A DNA stretch of 15,622 bases from Caldifarciminota bacterium UBA2202 (GCA_002327905.1 DCUY01000064.1:318-15939); one strand, 5' to 3'. Shown: positions 6,359-14,857, counted from the first letter of the stretch. The notes: generated by a model not told the origin, from the sequence alone. Numbers and translations: made by a program.

Positions 6359-8965
6359 TTGAAAAAAACACTGTTTGTCCTGTTGTCTCTGATAATGCTT
6401 GTATTATCGGCATTTTCAGAACAGGTCATTCTAAGTGAGAATCCTCTATCGGAAAATTTAAATGAATTCAAAACCGCAAACATTGTCTCATCACAGATTG
6501 ACATCAAAATTAATTCATTCAATGTTACAAAAGAGAATGAATATGATGTCATCAAGATGAATGAATGCGGCACAATGGCTCTTGAAGACGGCAATCCGGC
6601 TTTACCGATGGTCGTAAGAACAATAGCATTGCCGGATTACGGAGATTTGGATTATGAACTTGTGATAATCTCTGAAAGAGAGCTTGACGGCGAATACAAT
6701 ATTAAGCCGATGCAGCAGCCTCTTCCTGAAGTAATCAATTACACTCCCACATTTGTTAAGAATGATGCGGTCTATTCAAGCAATTCATATTTCCCAGAGA
6801 ACAGGGTTTTCGTCACTGAACCTTCCATAATGAGAGATATGAGATTTTCAAAAATCTATTTTTCTCCTTTCAGGTATAATCCTGTGACAAAAAAACTCTC
6901 AGTAATAACAGAGTGCAGAATTGATATTAAAATCAATATGAACAAGTCAACAGGCTCTGAGCCGATGAGCATGTATCTGACTGAGGAATTTGTAGGATTG
7001 TATCAGGAAATGTTTGATAATTACAATTCAGTGCTTCAGTACAAATCCATAGAGACGAGAGTTGACAGAAACAACAGAAATTACAAATCTGCGAAAGGAG
7101 AAAATTTTAGTGCTCCTGGTGATTATTTAATAATAGTCGGAGGAACTACTTTGAGTGAGAAAGCAAAAGTTTTTGCTACTTATAAGGCTAAGCTTGGATA
7201 TAACCCTGTAATTTGGCATATGGCAAATAATTCGAGCTCTACACAGATAAAAGATACTATTCAATTTGCTTATGACAATTGGACCACAAAACCGGTTTAT
7301 GTTCTTATTATAGGTGATGCTGATTCAACTCTAACACCATCTGAAGATGTGGTTGTAATGAGGCCCCTATGGAAGGATTTCAACTCAGTTTATAGTTATG
7401 GAGTCAAAAAGGGATATATACCAAATGATCATTGGTATGCATGTCTCAGCGATACAAATTATTATCCAGATATTTTTATCTCCAGATTCAATGTAATAGA
7501 CACAATATCTTTGAATATTATGATAAATAAAACAATTAAGTACGAAACAAATCCGCAACTAACTGGTAATACAGATTGGTTCACAACATATCTTGCCATT
7601 GGAGGTTATGAAAATGGTAGAATTTTTGACACTACTGCAACAAGATTTTATAAAAATTACTTGAAACCATATGGATGGACAGATTGGGACTCTTTAATTG
7701 AAACAAAAACAACATCTCCCGGAAGAGTTATAGTCTCTGATTCAATGAACGATGGTCAAAATTTAGTTCTTTTCAGAGGACACGGAGATGAGGGTTCTTC
7801 GTTTGGTTGGTATGGAGGAGCAGAACAGAACTATACAGATCAATATTTAGCTACTGATATTCAAGCGATTGCAAACGGCTATTTAGGCGGATTTGTTTTT
7901 GCACCAACATGCTTAGCAGGAAATTTTGCATATCCCGGTATTAACAGCATGGGTTGTTACTGGACTCAAAACACATCAACTAATGGAGGTGTAGGGTATT
8001 TCGGCGCAACAAATGTTTCATATTCTTACTATAATGATTCAATGGCTTTGGGAGTAGCCAGAGCTGTGACTAACACGGCTGGAGTAATGCCAATTAGAGA
8101 GTTTGGCAGAGTATCCAATTACGCAAAACTTTATATGGAAACTTATGCGGGAACTGAAACATATTTTCGTGTAGAAAATTATCTAATGAATACTCTCGGA
8201 GACCCTGCATGTATAATGTACACAAAGACGCCGAAGAATTTCATAGTTGAGCACACTTTATCAGTTGAAACAAAACTTGATACTGTTACTGTTACTGTAA
8301 CTGATAATACCAAAGCGGCTGTTGTCGAAGCAACAGTGTGTCTCTATGACACTCTTGAAACAGTGCCTATACATCAATTGGAAAAGACTGATGCCGCAGG
8401 AAAGGCGACATTCATCAATACATACACGAAAATAGGCACGATGTTTCTTTCAGTACAGAAACAGGATTATATTTCGTATTTGGGCACAGTAGAGATTGTA
8501 GAAGCGACTGCAATTAATGAAGTTTCGTTGAACGGATACTATAAAAACGGAAAAGTGACTTTGAAATGGCTCACAACCAATTCACAGGCTATAAGCCATT
8601 TCAATATTTACAGAGATAATTCTCTTGTAAAACAGATTTCCAATACAAGTAAGAGTTATTCGGAAAATATCAATGAGAACGGCAAGAAAATATATACTCT
8701 TGAAGTTGTGTATAAAGACAATTCCGTCTCATCCTACAAGATTCCGGTGACAATAGACCTGAAGACAGGATTTATGTTTGAGAAAAACATACTGACTGTC
8801 ACTAATGTGAAGTCATTCAAAGTAATAAATCTCTCTGGTCAGACAGTTAAAGAATACAAGAATGACAAAGAGGTTTCAGTATACAACCTTTCGCATCTGT
8901 CAAATGGAATTTACTTTATCAGGACAGATTCAGGAGATATAAATATGATTGAAATAGTAAAATAA
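6359..8965 (+). CDS. Gingipain-like cysteine protease (peptidase family C25) with C-terminal sorting domain
   Basis: This 868-residue protein has the layout of C25 proteases. A signal peptide covers about 1-20. Residues 60-200 match the C25 propeptide (EDGNPALP near 76-83, FSPFRYNPVTKKL near 168-180). The caspase-like domain spans about 252-620, with DHWYACLSDTNYYPDIFISRF (357-377), catalytic His475 in FRGHGDEG, catalytic Cys518 in APTCLAGNF, and the closing NTLGDPAC (611-618). An Ig/carboxypeptidase-regulatory-like domain (628-715), an FN3-like module (722-800) and a T9SS-type C-terminal domain (810-868, HLSNGIYFIR) follow. Gingipains are Arg/Lys-specific; specificity here cannot be told. 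The start is TTG at 6359, chosen because it gives a complete signal peptide beginning MKK and sits four bases after a modest AAGG; the next ATG would cut into the signal. It lies between two paralogous subtilisins. Confidence 0.92.
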   Translation: MKKTLFVLLSLIMLVLSAFSEQVILSENPLSENLNEFKTANIVSSQIDIKINSFNVTKENEYDVIKMNECGTMALEDGNPALPMVVRTIALPDYGDLDYELVIISERELDGEYNIKPMQQPLPEVINYTPTFVKNDAVYSSNSYFPENRVFVTEPSIMRDMRFSKIYFSPFRYNPVTKKLSVITECRIDIKINMNKSTGSEPMSMYLTEEFVGLYQEMFDNYNSVLQYKSIETRVDRNNRNYKSAKGENFSAPGDYLIIVGGTTLSEKAKVFATYKAKLGYNPVIWHMANNSSSTQIKDTIQFAYDNWTTKPVYVLIIGDADSTLTPSEDVVVMRPLWKDFNSVYSYGVKKGYIPNDHWYACLSDTNYYPDIFISRFNVIDTISLNIMINKTIKYETNPQLTGNTDWFTTYLAIGGYENGRIFDTTATRFYKNYLKPYGWTDWDSLIETKTTSPGRVIVSDSMNDGQNLVLFRGHGDEGSSFGWYGGAEQNYTDQYLATDIQAIANGYLGGFVFAPTCLAGNFAYPGINSMGCYWTQNTSTNGGVGYFGATNVSYSYYNDSMALGVARAVTNTAGVMPIREFGRVSNYAKLYMETYAGTETYFRVENYLMNTLGDPACIMYTKTPKNFIVEHTLSVETKLDTVTVTVTDNTKAAVVEATVCLYDTLETVPIHQLEKTDAAGKATFINTYTKIGTMFLSVQKQDYISYLGTVEIVEATAINEVSLNGYYKNGKVTLKWLTTNSQAISHFNIYRDNSLVKQISNTSKSYSENINENGKKIYTLEVVYKDNSVSSYKIPVTIDLKTGFMFEKNILTVTNVKSFKVINLSGQTVKEYKNDKEVSVYNLSHLSNGIYFIRTDSGDINMIEIVK

Positions 8966-8989
8966 ATCAATCTTTAATATCGTTTTTGA

Positions 8990-9015
8990 GGGGCTCTTTT
9001 GAGCCCCTTTTTTTT
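8990..9015 (+). terminator. Intrinsic terminator after the C25 protease gene
   Basis: GGGGCTC (8990-8996) pairs with GAGCCCC (9001-9007) around a TTTT loop, followed by eight T (9008-9015). It lies 24 bases after the stop codon. The design (GGGGCT stem, T loop, T tail) is nearly the same as the terminator at 6306. Confidence 0.95.
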
Positions 9016-9024
9016 ATTTTTTAC

Positions 9025-9053
9025 TTTACTTTTATAACTTCAAGAGTTATAAT
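9025..9053 (+). promoter_or_regulatory. Sigma-70-type promoter for the second subtilisin gene
   Basis: TTTACT (9025-9030, four of six consensus bases) and a perfect TATAAT (9048-9053) are separated by 17 bases. The promoter sits just after the preceding terminator and 20 bases before the ATG at 9073. Transcription would begin around 9060, so the leader would be short and the ribosome binding site (GGAGG at 9064-9068) would lie close to the 5' end of the mRNA. This makes the second subtilisin an independent transcription unit. Confidence 0.65.
9032..9052. promoter_or_regulatory. Candidate operator: perfect inverted repeat overlapping the -10 box
   Basis: TTATAACT (9032-9039) and AGTTATAA (9045-9052) form a perfect 8-base inverted repeat around a five-base centre, 21 bases in all. 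It fills the promoter spacer and covers five of the six -10 bases, as expected for a repressor site. No regulator gene is present in the window, and the same palindrome is not seen before the other protease genes. It could be chance in AT-rich DNA. Confidence 0.4.
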
Positions 9054-9072
9054 AAATAAAAAAGGAGGCATT

Positions 9073-12000
9073 ATGAAAAATAGGATTGTTTTTATCATCT
9101 TATTATTATTTATTTCTTTAATATGCTTTGCCGGGTCTGACAAGCTTTATCTGAAAATAAGCGAAATTTCCACAAAAGCACAGACTCCAGATTTTACTTC
9201 TCTGAATCTGCAGAGAAATTCAATAGAGGGAACTGATTATTTCGTTGTTCAGTTTAATGATATAATTTCAAATAATTTCAGAAAGGATATAGAGAGACTC
9301 GGAGGAAGAGTCTTTGATTACATTCCGGACAATGCTTATATTGTGAAGATGGATGAAGCAATATTCAATAAAGTCAAAGAACTTAAACATGTTCAATTTA
9401 TTCAGATATGGCAGCCTGCATACAGAATTGACCCCTCTCTTCTAAATAATGATATAAAATCAATTGAGGGCAAGGATTCACCGGGAAAGGTTCAATTCAA
9501 AGTGACTGCCTTTCAAGGAGAGGACCCTGTAAAATTTGCAGAGAATGTTTCGAATGTAAATGGTGTTAAAATAATTCAGGGAGGCCATGTTCTTTTGGTT
9601 GAAGTTGATGAACTGAACGCAAGAGAGACTGCAATACAATTCGCTTCAATGAAAGAGGTATATTGGGTGTCGAGGTTTTATCCTTTTGAACTACACAATG
9701 CATGGTCAAGGTGGATAATGGATACATTTGACACATTGAACATGAAGGCGGCCGCTGATTCGTGGAAATCCCAGCTTTCAATGAGCACTACAGCGGATTC
9801 TGCAAGAATGCAATTATATGCGCACGGACTTTATGGGCAAGGGCAGATTGTAGGAGTTGACGACACTGGCCTCGACTGGGATAATATTTATTTCAGGGAC
9901 CCGTCAGGCACAAAACCCGTGTATGACAAGGACGATGACACAATATGCGAGTCAACTGGAACGCACAGGAAGATAGTCTGCTACAATGCTTTTCAGGACA
10001 CATTTGATTTGAACAGTTCAGGGCACGGAACACACACTTCAGGCTCAGTGGCGGCTGATTCAATGAACTCAGGTCTGCCTTCTGTCACTTCTTTTGCAAG
10101 AGTAATGGGAATGGCTCCTATGGCGAAATTATCTTTTTATGATGTAGGAACAACAGGAGACGGAATATTGACTCCTACTGACATAGGCGAAATATATATA
10201 TGGCAGTACAATGCAGGCGCGAGAATAACAACTTCATCATGGGGATACTCTGCAGGAGGAAGCTCCGGTTACGACACAGAGGCGAGGAATGTCGATATTG
10301 CAGGATGGAATCACAAGGATATGTGCATGCTCCGTTCCTCAGGAAATGACAATGACAACAGCGACTCAACAAACACTCCTGCTACTGCAAAGAATATTGT
10401 GACAATAGGAGCGAGTGAGAGCGGATTCGGAGCGGGCTCTACATCTTGGGCAGTGAATGGAACCTCTGATAGAAACGAGCTTTTGGATGTCGCGGAATTT
10501 TCATCCCACGGTCCCACTTATGAAGGGCAGAGAAAACCTGAGGTTTTGGGCTGCGGAGGATGGTATATATGGTCGGTTGATTCGGACGGAAGTCTTGCTT
10601 CAAATAATGCCGGAATAATGACAATGGGTGGAACATCGATGTCAACACCCACAACGGCAGGCTTTGCGGCTCTTATCAGACAGTATTTTACAGAGGGATG
10701 GTATCCTTCGGGAACCGCTGATGCCGGAGATGCTTTGACTCCTTCTGGAGCCTTGATAAAAGCAATGCTTGTAAACTCGACAAGAAATTCACCCGGCGCA
10801 TATTCAATTGATGCAATCAATGATATCGGAACTCAGAATGCTCCTTCAATGGGGCAGGGATGGGGCAGGGTGACAATGGCTGATGTGATATATTTTGACG
10901 GTGACGAGAGGGACCTTCAGGTATTTGATGAAACAACAGGTTTCACCACAGCAGGACAGTATAATGAATATACAGTCAATCTCGGACCTTCGACCACTGA
11001 ATATATAAAAGTTGTCTTGGTGTGGACCGATTACCCTGCAAATACTGGAGTTTCAAATGCATTGGTTAATGACTTGAATCTTACAGTGACAATGGACGGA
11101 AATACATATCTCGGCAATGTCTTCGGCACAAGTTCGCGCTCTGTCACAGGCGGTAGCGCTGACAACAGAAATGTCACAGAAGTTGTTTGGCTTAATGCGA
11201 GTGCAAACAGCTCTTTGACAATAAGAGTTACAGCGGCAAATATTCCAAATGGCCCTCAGCCGTATGCTCTTGTTGTTACAGGAGATTTTGTCTCTCTTGT
11301 GGGTCATAAACCTTCGATCCCTGCATTGGATAAACTTTACGATTGCGCGAGAGTGCCTGTACTCAGGCCTTCAATATCATTCATGTCAACTGATGAAGAA
11401 GGCGATGATATCAATTACAGAATAACATATTCTACAGACCCTCTGTTCGCAATCTCTGACAGTTTCACGACCTCAACCTATGCAAGCGGAGAAGATGTGG
11501 AAATTCAATTCCCATCCGATTTATCCGACAATGCAACTTATTATTATAAAGTCAAAGCGCAGGACCCTGCGGGGAGCGCTTATTGGTCTTCAAATTCCGA
11601 AGTGAGAAGTTTTACTGTTTTCACTAATTTAGGCTCAGGCAATTATTCTTGGTATCAAAATACAAATGCGCAATTCGCAAAAGATAATCTATCAGGAACA
11701 AAAACAGTCGGGGATACTCTGCTTTTAAGCTCTTCAAGCGGGTTTGATTATGACTCTCTGTTGTTTGAAGATTTCGAGACAAGCTCTATAGGCTGGACAG
11801 TAGTCAACACAGACGGCGGACTTACATGGGCGAGAACAACTACCGGACAAGCCGACATAAGCACATATTATCCGACTAACCCCGGTTCTTACTATTTCTA
11901 CTATTCTGATGATGATGCAGGGAGCGGGAACACCACTTCCGAAGAATATCTATATTCACCGGCAGTTGCAGTAACAGCAGTGGATTCATTAATATTAAAA

Positions 12001-13158
12001 TACGGATACGGATTCAGATATTTTTCTGCAGGAGAGTTTTTAAGAGTCTCTTACAGAGTATTTAAGTCAGGTTCGTGGCAGTCATGGACCCAGCTTGTGC
12101 AATACTCGGGTTCGAGCTCTAATGGCGAAGCATCATTTAACATTTCAAACAATCTTCCATGCGATTCGGTTCAGATGGTTTGGTATTATGATGACGGAGG
12201 AGGTTACAACTGGGCTGTAGCAGTTGATAATGTATGCTTCTATACTAAAACCGGAATCCCAAATGATTTCGGAACAATGACAACAACACCAATAAGTTAT
12301 CAGAAAATGTCAAATGCGGCATCAAGGAATAATTGGGGTTATGTCAATTGGCATCAGGCAACAGCCAATGATTCAATTCTCATTCAAATAGAATATAATA
12401 ATTCAGGTGTGTGGAATCTTATTCCTGATATTGACTTGCCAAATAATTCTACTGGTGTCTTCGGAGCATCTGAATACAGCAGTTTTGGTCTGCAGTCAAT
12501 CAATACTACTGTTTATGATTCAATCAGAGCGATTGTTTCATTCTACAGAAAAGCAGTTAAATCATCAACAGAGCCGCAGTTGTATGAATTGGAAGTGGGA
12601 AGCAGTGCCGATCAAATTACAGCGATTGAAGAGATTAATGTCTCTGCTGAAATGACTGATGCAGGAGTGCTTATTAAATGGCGGACACCTGTCAACATTT
12701 TCTCCTCATTTGAAATTGAAAAGAGAGAGGGCAGTAAAGAATTTGAGTTTGTAAAAGCAGTTAAGAACAGAGACAGCTATCTTGACAAGACATGCAAGCA
12801 GAAGAGTGAGTACACTTATAAAATCACCGGAGCAAAAAAGAACGGAGAAAAGATTATTCTCGGATTCGTAAAAGTGTTTACGAATATGCTTCCACAGAAA
12901 TTCATGCTTAAGACCCCGAATCCTACAGTTTTTAATAATGATTTTAATATTTCATTTGATGTGCCGACAAAGTCTCAAGTTGAAATTACTTTGATTGATG
13001 CAACAGGGAGAGTGTGCATGAATCTTGTCAACAAGGTATTGACTCCGGGCACTTATAATCAAAGCATCAATACAAGCGGTCTTAGCAATGGAAACTACTT
13101 TATCATGATGAAGAGTCTTGATTTTGTTTCAGTGAAAAAGATTTTAAGAATTAAGTGA
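9073..13158 (+). CDS. Secreted subtilisin-like serine protease (S8, KP-43-like), paralogue with a different C-terminal half
   Basis: This 1361-residue subtilase carries Asp264 (DDTG), His318 (HGTH), Asn425 (SSGN) and Ser522 (GTSMSTP). A signal peptide (1-20, ending CFA) and a two-unit propeptide (about 52-206) precede the catalytic domain (250-608) and KP-43 beta-barrel (628-739). Up to there it parallels the gene at 2796. Beyond, it has an FN3-like domain (745-850), a sandwich (about 865-1178) apparently interrupted by a MAM/choice-of-anchor-like jellyroll (about 895-1060, starting FEDFETSSIGW), an FN3-like module (1188-1270) and a FlgD-like/T9SS-type C-terminal domain (1280-1361, GLSNGNYFIM). 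The ATG at 9073 follows AAAGGAGG (9061-9068) and opens a clean signal peptide. An earlier in-frame start at 8986 would lie inside the terminator and is rejected. Export to the surface or medium is expected; substrates are unknown. Confidence 0.93.
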   Translation: MKNRIVFIILLLFISLICFAGSDKLYLKISEISTKAQTPDFTSLNLQRNSIEGTDYFVVQFNDIISNNFRKDIERLGGRVFDYIPDNAYIVKMDEAIFNKVKELKHVQFIQIWQPAYRIDPSLLNNDIKSIEGKDSPGKVQFKVTAFQGEDPVKFAENVSNVNGVKIIQGGHVLLVEVDELNARETAIQFASMKEVYWVSRFYPFELHNAWSRWIMDTFDTLNMKAAADSWKSQLSMSTTADSARMQLYAHGLYGQGQIVGVDDTGLDWDNIYFRDPSGTKPVYDKDDDTICESTGTHRKIVCYNAFQDTFDLNSSGHGTHTSGSVAADSMNSGLPSVTSFARVMGMAPMAKLSFYDVGTTGDGILTPTDIGEIYIWQYNAGARITTSSWGYSAGGSSGYDTEARNVDIAGWNHKDMCMLRSSGNDNDNSDSTNTPATAKNIVTIGASESGFGAGSTSWAVNGTSDRNELLDVAEFSSHGPTYEGQRKPEVLGCGGWYIWSVDSDGSLASNNAGIMTMGGTSMSTPTTAGFAALIRQYFTEGWYPSGTADAGDALTPSGALIKAMLVNSTRNSPGAYSIDAINDIGTQNAPSMGQGWGRVTMADVIYFDGDERDLQVFDETTGFTTAGQYNEYTVNLGPSTTEYIKVVLVWTDYPANTGVSNALVNDLNLTVTMDGNTYLGNVFGTSSRSVTGGSADNRNVTEVVWLNASANSSLTIRVTAANIPNGPQPYALVVTGDFVSLVGHKPSIPALDKLYDCARVPVLRPSISFMSTDEEGDDINYRITYSTDPLFAISDSFTTSTYASGEDVEIQFPSDLSDNATYYYKVKAQDPAGSAYWSSNSEVRSFTVFTNLGSGNYSWYQNTNAQFAKDNLSGTKTVGDTLLLSSSSGFDYDSLLFEDFETSSIGWTVVNTDGGLTWARTTTGQADISTYYPTNPGSYYFYYSDDDAGSGNTTSEEYLYSPAVAVTAVDSLILKYGYGFRYFSAGEFLRVSYRVFKSGSWQSWTQLVQYSGSSSNGEASFNISNNLPCDSVQMVWYYDDGGGYNWAVAVDNVCFYTKTGIPNDFGTMTTTPISYQKMSNAASRNNWGYVNWHQATANDSILIQIEYNNSGVWNLIPDIDLPNNSTGVFGASEYSSFGLQSINTTVYDSIRAIVSFYRKAVKSSTEPQLYELEVGSSADQITAIEEINVSAEMTDAGVLIKWRTPVNIFSSFEIEKREGSKEFEFVKAVKNRDSYLDKTCKQKSEYTYKITGAKKNGEKIILGFVKVFTNMLPQKFMLKTPNPTVFNNDFNISFDVPTKSQVEITLIDATGRVCMNLVNKVLTPGTYNQSINTSGLSNGNYFIMMKSLDFVSVKKILRIK

Positions 13159-13180
13159 AGGGGATTTTCCCCTTCACTTT
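13155..13180 (+). terminator. Hairpin overlapping the stop codon of the second subtilisin gene, probable weak terminator
   Basis: GTGAAGGGGA (13155-13164) pairs perfectly over ten bases with TCCCCTTCAC (13168-13177) around a TTT loop. The stop codon TGA (13156-13158) lies inside the left arm. Only three T follow before A residues, so termination is likely partial, and a ribosome at the stop codon could disturb the stem. It may instead protect the mRNA 3' end. The next gene starts 18 bases after the stem. Confidence 0.6.
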
Positions 13181-13195
13181 AATTATTGATTGCTT

Positions 13196-14812
13196 ATGAA
13201 GAAGGAATATATATTTGTTATTCTGATTATCTTCATCAATGTCTCCGGAAACATTGTTTTCAATGAAGTAATGTCTAATGTCAAGGGTAATGAATCAGGG
13301 ACAGGCGCTCCCGGAGACAGAAATGAATTTGTTGAATTGTATAATCTATCGGATACTACTGTAAATATATTGAAATATCATCTCTCTGACGGGGAGGCAT
13401 CGGATTATTTTGACATGTATGCGGATTCTTTAATATACCCGGGCGGAATTATAAATGATTCAATGGTTCCTCCTCATAAATATATTGTCATACTTGATAA
13501 GGAATATTCGTATGTCGGAGACTCTGTCTATTTCATGCCATACGACATTCCATCAGATGCTTATGTATTTACAATAGAAAACACCACTTTCGGTTCAAGC
13601 GGACTTTCATCAAATGACTTTCTATTTTTCTATGATGAAAATGATTCAATTGTGGATGTTTTCGGCACTCCTGATATAGAGGACGGATTCCCTTATGATC
13701 CCGGAGACGGCGTATCAATTGAAAAAATAAATTATTACTATCCGGATAGTCCGTCATCCTATTCCTCATGTATTGATGCGGCGGGAAATTCAACAGGGAA
13801 AGTCAATTCTGTTTTTATTGAAGGCGCTGTTATAGATTCAATTTCGGCAAAAAGAAGCAGTGTCGAATGTTCGCTCTTTGTATTTTTGAATTATCTTGAT
13901 GGATTCAACGATAAATTAATAATTCAATATGAGGATGAGGAAGAAACAATCATCATTGATACAAATGTTATAATGAAGGTTACTGAAAATACTAAAAGAG
14001 TTATTGCTAATATTTGGACTGAATCGTCTTCAATTAAACAGACAATTCTTCTGAAGAATGAGTATAATCCCGGAACAGTTGTTTTGAATGAATTTATGGT
14101 ACAGGGAGATGAATGGATTGAAATATATAATCCTCATCAAATCCCGTTTTATCTGGCCGGTTCGAAGATTATAAATTCAAATGACACTCTTGCTTTTATT
14201 TCCGGCATGATAGACGCGGATGATTATATGATAGTCTCAGTCGACACAAGCGAAGTCAAATCAAATTATTATGATTTGAATTTGAATCTTATGGAATGTG
14301 ATTTATTTGCTCTTCCTGACAGGGAAGACACAATAGTAATGTTGAAAGAGGGCAGTATTATGGATTCTGTGATAAGAGGTTACGAAAACAACAATTCATC
14401 AATTGAAAGAATAAGCAGTAAAATAAGCGGATTTAAGAAAGAGAACTGGGATAATTGCATTGATTTCATAGGGGCAACTCCATGCTTGAAGAATTCGATA
14501 AATGGAGATGATTTGAGCTTTGAGGATTCCATTTTCATTTATCCGCAGATAATCACAAGTTCTTCTCCAAATTTATATCTTCAGCTTTCTCTTTCAGAGC
14601 ATAAAGGAGAAGTGAGTGTGAAAATCTATGATGAACTGGGAGCAATGATAGAACAGCCGATAAAAGAGCGTCTTGTTTCGAGCGAAGAGACAGTGATGAT
14701 AAAAAATATCAAATCAAGATTAAAAAACGGTCTGTACATTGTTTTCGTGGAGATTGAGACTCCGTTGCAGAAAATCAGAAAAACATTCAATTTTGCAGTC
14801 AGAAATAATTGA
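13196..14812 (+). CDS. Secreted protein with two lamin-tail domains and a C-terminal sorting-like domain
   Basis: This 538-residue protein has a signal peptide (about 1-18) and two lamin-tail domains (LTD). The first, about 19-207, opens with IVFNEVMSN and contains RNEFVELYNLSD and DFLFFYDENDSIVD. The second, about 294-435, opens with VVLNEFMVQGDEWIEIYNP. A sandwich-like linker lies between, and the end (about 460-538, with RLKNGLYIVF) resembles the FlgD-like/T9SS-type C-terminal domains of the proteases upstream. LTDs are immunoglobulin-fold modules common in exported bacterial proteins and are thought to mediate binding or surface attachment. No catalytic domain is visible, so an adhesive or structural role is inferred. 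ATG at 13196 is preferred over an in-frame TTG at 13190 because it gives the usual MKK signal start. Neither has a clear ribosome binding site, so translation may depend on coupling to the subtilisin gene. Confidence 0.85.
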   Translation: MKKEYIFVILIIFINVSGNIVFNEVMSNVKGNESGTGAPGDRNEFVELYNLSDTTVNILKYHLSDGEASDYFDMYADSLIYPGGIINDSMVPPHKYIVILDKEYSYVGDSVYFMPYDIPSDAYVFTIENTTFGSSGLSSNDFLFFYDENDSIVDVFGTPDIEDGFPYDPGDGVSIEKINYYYPDSPSSYSSCIDAAGNSTGKVNSVFIEGAVIDSISAKRSSVECSLFVFLNYLDGFNDKLIIQYEDEEETIIIDTNVIMKVTENTKRVIANIWTESSSIKQTILLKNEYNPGTVVLNEFMVQGDEWIEIYNPHQIPFYLAGSKIINSNDTLAFISGMIDADDYMIVSVDTSEVKSNYYDLNLNLMECDLFALPDREDTIVMLKEGSIMDSVIRGYENNNSSIERISSKISGFKKENWDNCIDFIGATPCLKNSINGDDLSFEDSIFIYPQIITSSSPNLYLQLSLSEHKGEVSVKIYDELGAMIEQPIKERLVSSEETVMIKNIKSRLKNGLYIVFVEIETPLQKIRKTFNFAVRNN

Positions 14813-14836
14813 CATTTTTTTAAAAACCATTATACT
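14809..14836 (+). promoter_or_regulatory. Strong sigma-70-type promoter for the lipoprotein gene
   Basis: A perfect -35 TTGACA (14809-14814) and a -10 TATACT (14831-14836) are separated by 16 bases. The -35 contains the TGA stop (14810-14812) of the lamin-tail gene. Transcription would begin near 14843, giving a leader of about 15 bases that carries AAAGGAG (14847-14853) four bases before the ATG. This is the closest match to a consensus housekeeping promoter in the window and implies high expression. Confidence 0.78.
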
Positions 14837-14857
14837 AATAAGGCACAAAGGAGTATT

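Noticed and set aside
8986..9072. Upstream extension of the second subtilisin to a non-ATG start at 8986
   Set aside because: This stretch is the terminator and promoter; the ATG at 9073 has a strong ribosome binding site and opens a proper signal peptide.
13190..13195. TTG start for the lamin-tail gene
   Set aside because: It adds two residues before MKK and has no ribosome binding site; ATG at 13196 is more likely.
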